A stretch of 64,000 nt of DNA from Bifidobacterium merycicum DSM 6492. GTDB taxonomy: Bacteria; Actinomycetota; Actinomycetes; Actinomycetales; Bifidobacteriaceae. The translations under genes and the position numbers were made by a program. The DNA lies in assembly GCF_900129045.1 (NCBI RefSeq), contig NZ_FQTX01000001.1, positions 496,001 to 560,000 on the forward strand, read 5' to 3'. The notes below the pieces were generated by a model that saw only the letters and a list, made by a program, of their open reading frames with translations, was not told the DNA's origin and did not search any database. Positions 17,311-29,225 of the stretch are shown in pieces. Position 1 is the stretch's first letter, and each line of letters begins with the position of its first letter.

Positions 17311-18433
17311 TTATTCGCCCCAAACCTCTTCGGCGATGGAACGCACGAGGGCGATCTTGGCCCACTGTTGCTCCTCGGTGAGCTTGTTGCCCTCCTCGGT
17401 GGAGGCGAAACCGCACTGGGTGGACAGGCATAGGCGCTCCAGCGGCACATACTGCGCGGCTTCGGCGATACGGGCCTTGATGGCCTCCGGATCCTCAAGT
17501 TCGGGCCTCTTGGAGGTGACGAGGCCGAGCACGACCTGCTTGTCGCCGGACACTTCGGCCAACGGCGCGAAATCACCGGAACGATCATCATCGAACTCCA
17601 GATAGTAGGCGTTCACGTTCTCCTCGCCGAACAGCTTGGCGGCGACCGGGGCGTACCCGCCGGACGACAGCCAGGCGGAATGGAAGTTGCCACGGCAGAT
17701 ATGGGTGTTGATCGCCAGATCGTCGGGCTGGTCCGCGATCACCGCGTTGATCACGTCGAGATTCTCCTGCTGCAGGCGGGCCGCGTCCTCGTCGCTCCAG
17801 CCGAGACGTTCGCGCACGCTCCTGTCGCACAGGCGAGTCCACGTGCAGTCGTCGAACTGCACGTTACGGCAGCCGGCGGCATACAGGTCGGCGATGACCT
17901 GACGGTACGCGGCCACGATATCCGCGGTCAGCTCGTCATCATCCTTGTAATACTCGTCGTACGGGTAGGCGGTCTTGTTGCCGGTGAGCACGAAACGGGT
18001 CTGCGCGGGGGGAGGGCATGGTCTGGCGGGCCACGGTGTTCCCGTCCTCGAACTGCTTGACGAACTTGAAATGCTCGACGAACGGATGGTCATGACCGTC
18101 CAGTTTGCCGGTCACGGTGGCGGTGTCTGCGGGGGTGACCTCGTCATGGAAGGCGACGCGATGCGCGGCGGCGACATGATCCACACCGTTGAAGCCCCAC
18201 ATGAAATCGAAATGCCACCAACCGCGGCGGAACTCGCCGTCGGTGATGACATGCAGGCCGGCGGCCTTCTGCTTGGCGACGAGCTCGGTGATGAGCCTAT
18301 CCTCGACGGCCTTCAGGCCGGCGGCGTCGATGATGCCCGCGGCGAAATCGGCGCGGGCCTGCTTAAGCTCGGCCGGACGCAGATAGGAGCCGACCACATC
18401 GGCACGGAACGGCGCGTTCTTGGAATATGCCAT
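17311..18433 (-). pseudogene. MetE-like (YxjG/YxjH type) methyltransferase gene with a frameshift
   Basis: Two overlapping minus-strand frames together encode one cobalamin-independent methionine synthase-like (UROD/MetE) protein. The N-terminal part, from ATG 18433, reads FRADVVGSYLRPAELKQA, ITDGEFRRGWWHFDF and ends in frame after ARQTMPSP. The C-terminal part resumes as AQTRFVLTGN and continues with VQFDDCTW, NTHICRGNF and LCLSTQCGFAS to 17311. The join lies in a run of six G at 18007-18012 on the plus strand; five would restore about 373 residues, the normal size of this family. AAAGGAGA lies before ATG 18433. Either a true pseudogene, a phase-variable run, or a base-calling error. Confidence 0.85.
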
Positions 18434-18606
18434 GATTCTCCTTTGGCTGTTGACTTGCGATTGGCAATCGGATTGACGAAACCTACAGTATGGTACCCCG
18501 AGATTCGCGAATGCGACGCGAGCATACCGAAAGGTACGGGACGCGCCTATACTGGGCCGCGATCCACAGGAACGCACAGGCGGGAACGAAACGAGGGTCG
18601 CATGCG

Positions 18607-19041
18607 ATGTCGGACGAACAGTATGAGGCGCAAGGCGGGAAGGCACGGAACACACAGAAGAACACCGACGCCAAACCACACAGAACACTCCTGCCGTACC
18701 TGATGGTCTCCGCCACGCAGACCCTCGTCGAATTCGGCTCCTTCACCATCCTGTATCTCCTCGCCGTGCCCTCGACGGCGGCCAACGCCGTCGCCATCGT
18801 GCTGTCCGCGTCCTACAACTTCCTCCTGAACCGCAACGTGACGTTCAAATCATCCAGCAACTTCACGCGCAGCGTCGCACTGTTCATCCTCCTATGGATA
18901 TGGAACTACCTCTTCGGCTCCACCATGCTCACCTGGCTGCCGGCAACCCTCGGCTGGAACGCGATCGTGGTGAAGTTCCTCACCATGGGATGCCAGTTCG
19001 CATGGGGCTACCCGCTGTGCAAGCACGTCATCTTCCGTTGA
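18607..19041 (+). CDS. GtrA family membrane protein
   Basis: A 144-residue protein with four predicted membrane helices and GtrA features: LMVSATQTLVEFGSFTIL in the first helix, the SYNFLLNRNVTF motif between helices 2 and 3, and a C-terminal KHVIFR. GtrA proteins are thought to help flip polyprenyl-linked sugars. No glycosyltransferase lies next to it, so its substrate is unknown. Start ATG 18607 is the first position consistent with the family; CGAGGG upstream is a modest ribosome binding site and a longer start at 18490 is possible. Confidence 0.82.
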   Translation: MSDEQYEAQGGKARNTQKNTDAKPHRTLLPYLMVSATQTLVEFGSFTILYLLAVPSTAANAVAIVLSASYNFLLNRNVTFKSSSNFTRSVALFILLWIWNYLFGSTMLTWLPATLGWNAIVVKFLTMGCQFAWGYPLCKHVIFR

Positions 19042-19104
19042 ACGCGGCGTAACACGGCCGGCGGCGAACCCGAACCCGCTCCCGCAGCGCAACACACCCG
19101 GCAC

Positions 19105-19134
19105 TGGACTTCAAGTACTCGAAGTTCTTAGAGT
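19105..19134 (+). promoter_or_regulatory. MerR-type promoter with overlapping palindrome
   Basis: TGGACT (19105-19110) and TAGAGT (19129-19134) form a promoter with an 18-base spacer. The spacer is occupied by an 18-base near-palindrome at 19108-19125 (ACTTCAAGTACTCGAAGT, 16 of 18 positions symmetric). This is the layout of MerR-family autoregulated promoters. The predicted start of transcription would fall at or next to the ATG at 19142. Confidence 0.65.
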
Positions 19135-19141
19135 GCAAACC

Positions 19142-19612
19142 ATGGGCAACACAGCAAGCACCTGGCACACGATCCGACAAGCCTCGATGATCTCCGGCCT
19201 GCCGGAAACCACACTGCGCTACTACGAACAGATCGGCATCATCAAACCGATCACCCGCGACCCCAGCTCAGGGCACCGCATGTACTCGGACGACGACCTG
19301 CAATCGCTGATCACCATCTCCTGCCTATCCGCGACCGGCATGCCATTGAACGCCATGCGCGAATACCTCGCCAACGTCGTCGACGGGCCGGAAGGCGCTC
19401 GCAGGCAGGTGGAACTGCTGGACGAGCAGGCGTTGCGTTTGGCGGCCAAAGCCGAAAGCATCCGCATGCAGCAAGCCTATGTGTCGTTCAAAACCCTGTA
19501 TTGGAGGGCTATTGCGGAGGGGCGCAGCGACGAGGCGGAACGGCTGCTGGCCGAGAACCGCGACATCGTCGACGCGGTCAAACGCCAGCAACACGAGCCG
19601 TCGGGCGTCTGA
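19142..19612 (+). CDS. MerR family transcriptional regulator
   Basis: A 156-residue regulator with an N-terminal MerR HTH and wing (residues about 9-75): HTIRQASMISGLPETTLRYY, then GIIKPITRDPSSGHRMYS and DDLQSLITISCLSATGMPL; a dimerising helix and a short C-terminal tail follow. No cysteine cluster for metal binding is visible, fitting the NmlR/AdhR-like group. The ATG at 19142 has no Shine-Dalgarno sequence and lies about 7 bases after the -10 element, so the transcript may be leaderless; GTG 19133 would lie inside the promoter. It precedes an alcohol dehydrogenase that it probably activates. Confidence 0.9.
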   Translation: MGNTASTWHTIRQASMISGLPETTLRYYEQIGIIKPITRDPSSGHRMYSDDDLQSLITISCLSATGMPLNAMREYLANVVDGPEGARRQVELLDEQALRLAAKAESIRMQQAYVSFKTLYWRAIAEGRSDEAERLLAENRDIVDAVKRQQHEPSGV

Positions 19613-19633
19613 CCGGCGGTCATGCAGTCATAC

Positions 19634-19665
19634 GGTCATACGGCCGTCCGGTCATATAGCCGTCC
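19634..19665. repeat. Two tandem 16-base near-repeats
   Basis: GGTCATACGGCCGTCC at 19634-19649 is followed directly by GGTCATATAGCCGTCC at 19650-19665 (14 of 16 identical). They lie between the MerR gene and the alcohol dehydrogenase; a role in control is possible but not shown. Confidence 0.5.
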
Positions 19666-19740
19666 GGCCGCATGATTCAATCGATCCCATACATCATCAC
19701 CGATTCACCGATTCCATATCCACCAATGAAGGAGTGACCC

Positions 19741-20790
19741 ATGAAGTCAGCAATCTACAAGGACATCAAAACCATGGCCTGTGAAGAGAGGCCCGAACCA
19801 GTCCTCATCGAAACCGACGACGCGATCATCCGCGTGGTGCGCGCCTGCGTGTGCGGATCCGACCTGTGGTTCTTCCGCGACGGCCGTGAAGCCGACACCC
19901 AGACCGGTCACGAGGCCATCGGCGTGGTCGAATCCGTCGGCGCCGACGTCACCATCGCCAAGTCCGGCGATTTCGTGATCGTGCCGTTCCCGTACTCCTG
20001 CGGCGAATGCCCGGTATGCAAGGCCGGATTCGAATCGTCCTGCCCGCACGGCGGCTACTTCGGCGATGAGGGTCTGGGTTGCCAGGCCGAATACCTGCGC
20101 GTGCCCCACGCCAACGGTACGCTCGTCGTGGTGCCCGGCGACGTGAAGACCTTCTCCGACGAGAAGCTCGCCGACCTGCTCGCCCTGTCCGATGTGATGC
20201 CGACCGGCTACCATGCGGCCGCATCCGCCGAGGTCAAGCCCGGCGACACCGCCGTGGTGTTCGGCGACGGCGCGGTGGGCCTGTGCGGAGTGCTGTCCGC
20301 CAAGATCCGCGGAGCCAAGCGCATCATCGCCATGAGCCGTCACGCCGACCGTCAGGCGTTGGCCCGTGAATTCGGCGCCACCGACATCGTCGAGGAGCGT
20401 GGCGACGAGGCCGTGGCCCGCATCATGGAAATGACCGACGGTTACGGTGCGGACGCCGTGCTCGAATGCGTGGGCTCCGCGCTGTCCAACGACACCGCCA
20501 TGAAGGTCGCCCGCTGCGGCGCCATCGTCGGCCGCGTCGGCCTGCCCCACGGCGTCGAAGCGGACGTCCCCGGCCTGTTCTACCGCAACGTCGGCCTGCG
20601 CGGCGGTCCTGCACCGGTGCGCCACTACGACACCGAAGTCGACCACCTGCTCGAACTCGTGCTCAAGGGCGATATCCACCCCGGCCGCGTGTTCACCGCC
20701 GAATTCACCCTCGACGACATCCAGGCCGCATACGATGCGATGGATCGTCGCGAAACCATCAAGTCCCTGCTGCGCGTCAGCGAGGTCTGA
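19741..20790 (+). CDS. Zinc-dependent alcohol dehydrogenase family protein
   Basis: A 349-residue medium-chain dehydrogenase. Catalytic zinc ligands: the Cys in VCGSD and the His-Glu in TGHEAIG; structural zinc: the four cysteines of SCGECPVCKAGFESSC with the usual spacing. The nucleotide site is VFGDGAVGLCG followed by AMSRHADR; Ser-Arg instead of Asp after the second strand suggests NADP(H). ATG 19741 follows GAAGGAG. Position after a MerR regulator and before a CMD-domain gene suggests a role in handling aldehydes or other electrophiles; the substrate is not determined. Confidence 0.92.
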   Translation: MKSAIYKDIKTMACEERPEPVLIETDDAIIRVVRACVCGSDLWFFRDGREADTQTGHEAIGVVESVGADVTIAKSGDFVIVPFPYSCGECPVCKAGFESSCPHGGYFGDEGLGCQAEYLRVPHANGTLVVVPGDVKTFSDEKLADLLALSDVMPTGYHAAASAEVKPGDTAVVFGDGAVGLCGVLSAKIRGAKRIIAMSRHADRQALAREFGATDIVEERGDEAVARIMEMTDGYGADAVLECVGSALSNDTAMKVARCGAIVGRVGLPHGVEADVPGLFYRNVGLRGGPAPVRHYDTEVDHLLELVLKGDIHPGRVFTAEFTLDDIQAAYDAMDRRETIKSLLRVSEV

Positions 20791-20961
20791 GCCGCGGACT
20801 GACCGCGATCCGCGGAAACGACGGGAATACGCCCGAACCCGTTTCACCATGCATGTGATGAGACGCAAGCCCGGGCATAACGTTATACAACACATTCGTC
20901 GGCAGGCCATGACGCCATCCGACGATCGCACGACAATCGGGCATAAGAAAGGCCGGAACAC

Positions 20962-21720
20962 ATGTTTGGCAAGAAAAACGGATTCTTCTCCGACGGTAAG
21001 ATCACCCTCGAACAGGCTGATCCCGAATTCATCACCCTGTTCTCCAACTTCGCCTACGACGAAGTGGTGAACGAACCGGGCGCACAGCACCCCGACCTCG
21101 ACGACGCCACCCGCTCCATGGCCATCCTCGCTACGCTGATCGGATGCCAGGGCGTCGACGCCTACGAGATGATGCTGCCGGTGGCCTTGGAAACGGGCCT
21201 CACGCCGGTGCAGGTGAAGGAAGTGGTCTACCAGGCCGTCGCCTACCTCGGATTCGGCCGCGTACTGCCGTTCCTCAAAGCGACCAACGAGATCTTCGTC
21301 GACAAGGGCATCAACCTGCCGCTGGAAGGCCAGTCCACCACCACGCCGGAAACCCGCGCGGCAGCCGGCGAACAAACCCAAATCGACATCTTCGGCGAAC
21401 GGATGCGCGGCTTCGCACAATCCGGCCCCGAGGAGACCCGCCACATCAACAAGTGGCTGGCCGGCAACTGCTTCGGCGACTACTACACCCGCAAGGGCCT
21501 GACCGCCCGCGAGCGCGAAATGATCACCCTGTGCTTCCTCGCCGCCCAAGGCGGATGCGAACCGCAGCTCACCTCCCACGCGAAGGCGAACATGGGAGTC
21601 GGCAACGAGAAGGCGTTCCTCATCGCGGTGGTCTCCCAGTGCATGCCGTACATCGGCTACCCGCGCACCCTCAACGCGCTGCGCTGCATCAACGAGGCCG
21701 CGCAGGCAATGCAGGCCTGA
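20962..21720 (+). CDS. Carboxymuconolactone decarboxylase (CMD) family protein
   Basis: A 252-residue protein with two tandem CMD/AhpD-like helical domains (about 40-110 and 165-245). The first contains ATLIGCQGVDAYEMMLP and VKEVVYQAVAYLGFG; the second contains REMITLCFLAAQGGCEPQL and SHAKANMG. The full Cys-x-x-Cys redox pair of AhpD is not present, so peroxidase activity is not assured. AAGAAAGG precedes ATG 20962. It lies 171 bases after the alcohol dehydrogenase and is closed by a terminator, so it may belong to the MerR-controlled unit. Confidence 0.88.
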   Translation: MFGKKNGFFSDGKITLEQADPEFITLFSNFAYDEVVNEPGAQHPDLDDATRSMAILATLIGCQGVDAYEMMLPVALETGLTPVQVKEVVYQAVAYLGFGRVLPFLKATNEIFVDKGINLPLEGQSTTTPETRAAAGEQTQIDIFGERMRGFAQSGPEETRHINKWLAGNCFGDYYTRKGLTAREREMITLCFLAAQGGCEPQLTSHAKANMGVGNEKAFLIAVVSQCMPYIGYPRTLNALRCINEAAQAMQA

Positions 21721-21772
21721 GCCGCGCGACACGACACGGCGTATCGGGGCGCAACGTATCCGAACACGTTCA

Positions 21773-21806
21773 GGGCGGGAAGCACAACGGCTGTTTCCCG
21801 CCCCTT
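21773..21806 (+). terminator. Terminator after the CMD gene
   Basis: GGGCGGGAA (21773-21781) pairs with TTCCCGCCC (21795-21803), followed by CTTCA. Confidence 0.7.
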
Positions 21807-21862
21807 CACATATGTAGCCATTACGGGAACACGGCAGGATCACGCGCCAATCGAAGACCGTG

Positions 21863-21871
21863 TTATCCACA
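21863..21871 (+). promoter_or_regulatory. Consensus DnaA box
   Basis: TTATCCACA, an exact match to the TTATNCACA consensus, in non-coding DNA. A degenerate copy (TTACCCACC) lies between this and the next exact box. Confidence 0.55.
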
Positions 21872-21916
21872 AACGTGCCCCAAGACCGAATATTACCCAC
21901 CGCGAACCGAAGCGGA

Positions 21917-21925
21917 TTATCCACA
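21917..21925 (+). promoter_or_regulatory. Consensus DnaA box
   Basis: TTATCCACA in the same orientation as the box at 21863, 54 bases away. Confidence 0.55.
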
Positions 21926-22320
21926 TATCCCCAAAGCGGGGACGACCGGTTGCATACGGCATCGCCCTCCCATAAGCTGTCCCGCACACATGGGGAAAGC
22001 CCCTATGGGAAAGGACGAGGATGTCAACCACACGAAGCATGGAACACATGAGACCTGACACGCTCGCGGACGGGTATCGCCGCATCGGATTCGACGGTCT
22101 GCCCGTCGGAGGCGAGGGTCGCTCATGAGCGCGGCGCGGACGATCATCCTCCCGTACGGTGAGGGGAGTGGGAGGGGGAGCGCGTCATGCCGGCGTGTCG
22201 GCCCACGTGCGGCGAAACGACGGGGACGGGCGGTGCCGACCCGGCCGCATGCGCGTCCGGAAAGCATGAATCGGCGCACGGTGACGGGGTAGTCGGTGAT
22301 TGCTATAGTGTTCCCTTGGT

Positions 22321-22329
22321 TTATACACA
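22321..22329 (+). promoter_or_regulatory. Consensus DnaA box at the ABC-F promoter
   Basis: TTATACACA, matching TTATNCACA, placed about 12 bases after the likely -10 element TATAGT (22303-22308) of the ABC-F gene, so a bound protein could affect transcription. Confidence 0.5.
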
Positions 22330-22365
22330 TCCGCAATCGCAATATCGGAAAGAGCATGGTGAAGC

Positions 22366-23967
22366 ATGGCAATTGAGGCAAAGGGCCTGGAGATTCAGAT
22401 CGGCGCACGCACGTTGCTTCACCCAACGGATTTCCATGTGGCGAAGGGCGACAAAATCGGTCTGGTCGGGCGCAACGGCGCCGGCAAAACCACGCTGACC
22501 CGCGTCATCACCGGCGACATGCTGCCCACCGCGGGCAATGTGCGCGTATCCGGCAAGCTCGGCTACCTGCCGCAGGACACCCATGCCGCCGATCCGACCC
22601 AGACCGCGCTCGACCGCATGATGAGCGCCCGTGACATCGCCTCGATCATCAGCCGCATCCGCAAAGCCGAGAAGGAGATGACCGACCCCGATCCCGACGT
22701 GATGACCAAGGCCATGAACCGTTACGACAAGGCCATGCAGGACTTCGACAAGGCCGGCGGTTACGCGGCCCAGTCCGAGGCGATCACCATGGCCGCATCA
22801 CTCGGCCTGCCGCAGGACGTCATGGAACAGCAGCTGGGCACGCTCTCCGGCGGTCAGCGCCGCCGCATCGAACTGGCCCGCATCCTGTACTCCGACGCGG
22901 ACACGCTGATCCTCGACGAGCCGACCAACCATTTGGACGCCGACTCCATCGAATGGCTGCGCAGCTATCTCAAGAAATACGAGGGCGGCTTCCTGGTCAT
23001 TTCCCACTCCACCGAACTGCTCGACGAAGTGGTGAACAAGGTGTGGCATCTCGACGCGCAGCTCGGCCAGATCGACATGTATTCCCTTGGCTGGAAGGCG
23101 TATCTGCATCAGCGCGTGGTCGACGAGGAACGTCGCCGCCGCGAACGCGAAGTGGCCGAGAAGAAAGCCGACCGTCTGATGAAGCAGGGCATCCGCCTGC
23201 ACGCCAAAGCCACCAAGGCTGTAGCCGCGCAGAACATGATGCGCCGCGCCGCGAAACTGCTGGAGAACACGTCGGAAGCGCAGAAAGCGGAGAAGGTCGC
23301 CGACATCCGGTTCCCCGAACCTGCACCCTGCGGCAAGACCCCGATCATGGCGAAGGACATCTCCAAGGCATACGGTTCGAACATCGTGTTCGCCGGCGTG
23401 AACCTCGCCATCGACAAGGGGTCGCGAGTGGTGATCCTGGGCTACAACGGCGCCGGCAAAACCACCACGCTGCGCCTCCTGGCACACATCGAAGAGCCGG
23501 ACACCGGTTCCGTCGACTACGGCCACGGCTGCAAGATCGGCTACTTCGCGCAGGAACACGACACACTCGACCTCGACGCGACCGTACTGCAGAACCTCGT
23601 GCGCGTCGCCCCGGAACTCGACGACACCCAGGCGCGCAGCATCCTCGGCTCGTTCCTCTTCTCCGGCGACGACGCGATGAAACCGGCACGCGTGCTCTCC
23701 GGCGGCGAGAAAACCAGACTCGCCTTGGCCACACTGGTCACATCAAGGGCGAACGTGCTGCTGCTCGACGAGCCGACCAACAACCTCGACCCCGCATCCA
23801 GGGACGAGATCCTCAAAGCCATCGCCAAATACGAAGGCGCCATCGTGCTTGTCACCCACGACGAGGGCGCGGTACAGGCGCTGAACCCGGAACGCGTGCT
23901 GCTGATGCCGGACGGCGACGAGGACCTGTGGAACGACTCCTACCTGGATCTGGTCGCCGAAGAGTAG
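22366..23967 (+). CDS. ABC-F family ATPase
   Basis: A 533-residue soluble protein with two ABC domains and no membrane segments. Domain 1: GRNGAGKTT (about residues 36-44), signature LSGGQRRR and LILDEPTNHLD. A charged linker (about 245-310) rich in Arg, Lys and Glu follows. Domain 2: GYNGAGKTT, signature LSGGEKTR and LLLDEPTNNLD. ABC-F proteins act on ribosomes as translation factors or antibiotic-protection factors; which applies here cannot be told. The ATG at 22366 has only a weak GGTGA upstream. A strong terminator follows. Confidence 0.93.
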   Translation: MAIEAKGLEIQIGARTLLHPTDFHVAKGDKIGLVGRNGAGKTTLTRVITGDMLPTAGNVRVSGKLGYLPQDTHAADPTQTALDRMMSARDIASIISRIRKAEKEMTDPDPDVMTKAMNRYDKAMQDFDKAGGYAAQSEAITMAASLGLPQDVMEQQLGTLSGGQRRRIELARILYSDADTLILDEPTNHLDADSIEWLRSYLKKYEGGFLVISHSTELLDEVVNKVWHLDAQLGQIDMYSLGWKAYLHQRVVDEERRRREREVAEKKADRLMKQGIRLHAKATKAVAAQNMMRRAAKLLENTSEAQKAEKVADIRFPEPAPCGKTPIMAKDISKAYGSNIVFAGVNLAIDKGSRVVILGYNGAGKTTTLRLLAHIEEPDTGSVDYGHGCKIGYFAQEHDTLDLDATVLQNLVRVAPELDDTQARSILGSFLFSGDDAMKPARVLSGGEKTRLALATLVTSRANVLLLDEPTNNLDPASRDEILKAIAKYEGAIVLVTHDEGAVQALNPERVLLMPDGDEDLWNDSYLDLVAEE

Positions 23968-23992
23968 TAATACCGGCCGGCCGCATCCAACC

Positions 23993-24030
23993 ACGGGCAG
24001 GCTCCGCATATGCCGGAGCCTGCCCGTTCC
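23993..24030 (+). terminator. Terminator after the ABC-F gene
   Basis: A perfect 14-base stem, ACGGGCAGGCTCCG at 23993-24006 with its complement at 24014-24027, loop CATATGC, followed by TCC. Confidence 0.75.
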
Positions 24031-24124
24031 GTATCGAAGCGCACGATTGATAAGATGGGGGAGTCGGCCAGCCCCGGCGGAGCTGCACCGTCAAGGAAAT
24101 TTGTATCCGGCGTGAGGTAGCAAT

Positions 24125-25984
24125 ATGGATATGACTGAACATGCAGATCAAAGCGTGAACACGACCACGATGGTCAAGGAATACACCAACCCGCTGAAAG
24201 CACCGATCGACAACGACATCAACCTGTTCGATTTCCTCGACCAGCGTGCAAGCCGCGATCCGGAAGGCTCGATGGTGGAATACAAGGGCGAAGACGGCCG
24301 TTGGCACTCCTTCACCGCACGCGAATTCCGTCAGAAAGTCATCGACATCGCCAAAGGCCTGATCGGCTGGGGCATCAAAAAAGGCGATTCCGTCGCCATC
24401 ATCGCCCGCACCTGCTGGGAATGGACCGCACTCGACCTGGCGGTCATGTCCGTGGGCGCACTCACCGTCCCGGTCTACGAAACCAACTCCGCGCAACAGA
24501 TCAAGAACGTCTTCAACGACTCGAAGGTGGTGCTCGCCGTCGCCCAGGACGATACGCAGCGCGACAAGGTCGAAACGGTGAAGGACGAAGTGCCGAGCCT
24601 ACGCGGCGTGCTCATGATGGACGCCGGCGCCATCGACGCGATCATCGCGTTCGGCGAGGACGTCAGCGACAGGGAATTCTGGGCACGCAAGAACGCCGTG
24701 CATGGCGACGCGCTCGCCACCATCGTATACACCTCGGGTTCCACCGGCACTCCCAAGGGCGTGGAACTCACCCATGCCAGCTTCGCCTTCCTGTGCCTGT
24801 CCGCCACACAGTACATGCCCGGCGTGGTCAACGCCCCCGGTCGCAGGCTCCTGCTGTTCCTGCCGTTGAGCCACGTGTTCGCCCGCTACATGTCGTTGCT
24901 GTGCTTCGCCGGCACGTTGACGCTCGGACTGAGCTCCAGCATGAAAACCATCGTCAAGGATTTCGAAGGGTTCGGCCCCACGCTGCTGCTCGCGGTGCCG
25001 CGCGTGTTCGAGAAGGTGCACAACGCCGCCTCGCAGCGTGCCGGCACCGGTGTCGCCGGCAAACTGTTCGCCCGGGGCGCACGCACCGCACGCGAATGGT
25101 CGCATGTGCTGCAGGCCGGCGAGAAGCCGTCGCTGAAGCTGCGCGCGTCGCATGCATTGTACGAGCGTCTCGTCTACCGGAAGATCCGGACCATCTTCGG
25201 CCCGAACGCGCAGTGCGCCATCACCGGCGGTGCGCCGATGGACCCTGAACTGTCGCACTTCTTCAACGGCATCGGCATGCAGCTGCTCGAGGGGTATGGC
25301 ATGACGGAAACCTGCGGTCCCGTGTGCGTGAGCCTGCCCGAGGATAACCGCATCGGCACCATCGGCAAGCCGCTGAACGGCGTGACGGTCGGCATCGCGG
25401 ACGATGGCGAGCTGTGCATCCGCGGTCCGCTGGTGTGCAATGGCTACCATAATCAGTCTGAGGTCACCGCCCAGCAGATCGTTGACGGATGGATGCATAC
25501 CGGCGATCTGGGCGATGTGAGTGACGACGGTTTCGTCTCCATCACTGGCCGTAAGAAGGACCTCATCATCACCGCCGGCGGCAAGAACGTGTCGCCCGCC
25601 ATCCTGGAGGCTTCCGTCATGACCTCCCCGGTGGTGAGCCAGTGTCTGATCATCGGCGACAAGAAACCCTTCGTCGCGGCGCTGGTCACGCTTGATCTGG
25701 CGGATGCGAACGCTTGGCTCTCCGCGCAGGGCGCGCAGGGCGAACCGGATCTCGCCTCCCTAGCCCGCAATCCGATCGTCCGCTCCGAGGTCGAGCGCGC
25801 GATCAACGCGGCGAACGACGGCGTCTCGCGTGCCGAGTCCATCCGTAAGTTCGAGATCCTGCCCGACGAGTTCACCGAGGCGAACGGCATGCTCACCGCA
25901 AGCCTCAAGACCCGCCGTGCGCAGATCATCAAGCATTACGCCAAGCTCATCGACGAAGTCATCTACGTGCCGCTGAAGAAGTAG
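24125..25984 (+). CDS. Long-chain fatty acid-CoA ligase (AMP-forming)
   Basis: A 619-residue acyl-activating enzyme. Seen: the phosphate loop [15 protein letters not shown] (about residues 200-214), the [11 protein letters not shown] motif, the HTGDLGDV motif with the ribose-binding Asp, and [17 protein letters not shown] near the hinge. It would activate exogenous or recycled fatty acids for phospholipid use; bifidobacteria lack beta-oxidation. A second, longer enzyme of the same type lies at 56083. The ATG at 24125 follows GTGAGGTAG. The gene is monocistronic, bounded by terminators at 24000 and 26005. Confidence 0.93.
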   Translation: MDMTEHADQSVNTTTMVKEYTNPLKAPIDNDINLFDFLDQRASRDPEGSMVEYKGEDGRWHSFTAREFRQKVIDIAKGLIGWGIKKGDSVAIIARTCWEWTALDLAVMSVGALTVPVYETNSAQQIKNVFNDSKVVLAVAQDDTQRDKVETVKDEVPSLRGVLMMDAGAIDAIIAFGEDVSDREFWARKNAVHGDALATIVYTSGSTGTPKGVELTHASFAFLCLSATQYMPGVVNAPGRRLLLFLPLSHVFARYMSLLCFAGTLTLGLSSSMKTIVKDFEGFGPTLLLAVPRVFEKVHNAASQRAGTGVAGKLFARGARTAREWSHVLQAGEKPSLKLRASHALYERLVYRKIRTIFGPNAQCAITGGAPMDPELSHFFNGIGMQLLEGYGMTETCGPVCVSLPEDNRIGTIGKPLNGVTVGIADDGELCIRGPLVCNGYHNQSEVTAQQIVDGWMHTGDLGDVSDDGFVSITGRKKDLIITAGGKNVSPAILEASVMTSPVVSQCLIIGDKKPFVAALVTLDLADANAWLSAQGAQGEPDLASLARNPIVRSEVERAINAANDGVSRAESIRKFEILPDEFTEANGMLTASLKTRRAQIIKHYAKLIDEVIYVPLKK

Positions 25985-26004
25985 CGGATCGTCGGATAAG
26001 CCAT

Positions 26005-26046
26005 GCGCCCCGATGCGAGCGGTTCCGTCCGCTCGCATCGGGGCGC
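26005..26046 (+). terminator. Terminator after the acyl-CoA ligase gene
   Basis: A perfect 18-base stem (26005-26022 and 26029-26046, starting GCGCCCCGATGC) with loop TTCCGT. Confidence 0.8.
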
Positions 26047-26171
26047 AGTCCGTTCAACGGGGAATCGCGGATGGTTTTCGCGACACGCTCGAACAAGTGT
26101 TCGAACACCGGGGCGTGCGGTATCCTTGGGGCGAGTACCGCGGGCCCGTCCCGCAGAAAGGTGGGATGAGT

Positions 26172-29221
<3,050 letters not shown>

Positions 29222-29225
<4 letters not shown>

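Larger units (their letters stand above)
21721..22365. other. Long intergenic region, 645 bases, with DnaA boxes
   Basis: No convincing gene. It holds the terminator at 21773, three consensus DnaA boxes (21863, 21917, 22321), and a likely promoter for the ABC-F gene with TATAGT at 22303-22308. A 35-codon frame at 22021-22128 starts with an ATG preceded by AAAGGACGAGG, so a small peptide is conceivable, but nothing else supports it. Confidence 0.6.

Noticed and set aside
22021..22128. 35-codon frame with a passable ribosome binding site
   Set aside because: No homology or further support; only mentioned in the intergenic entry.
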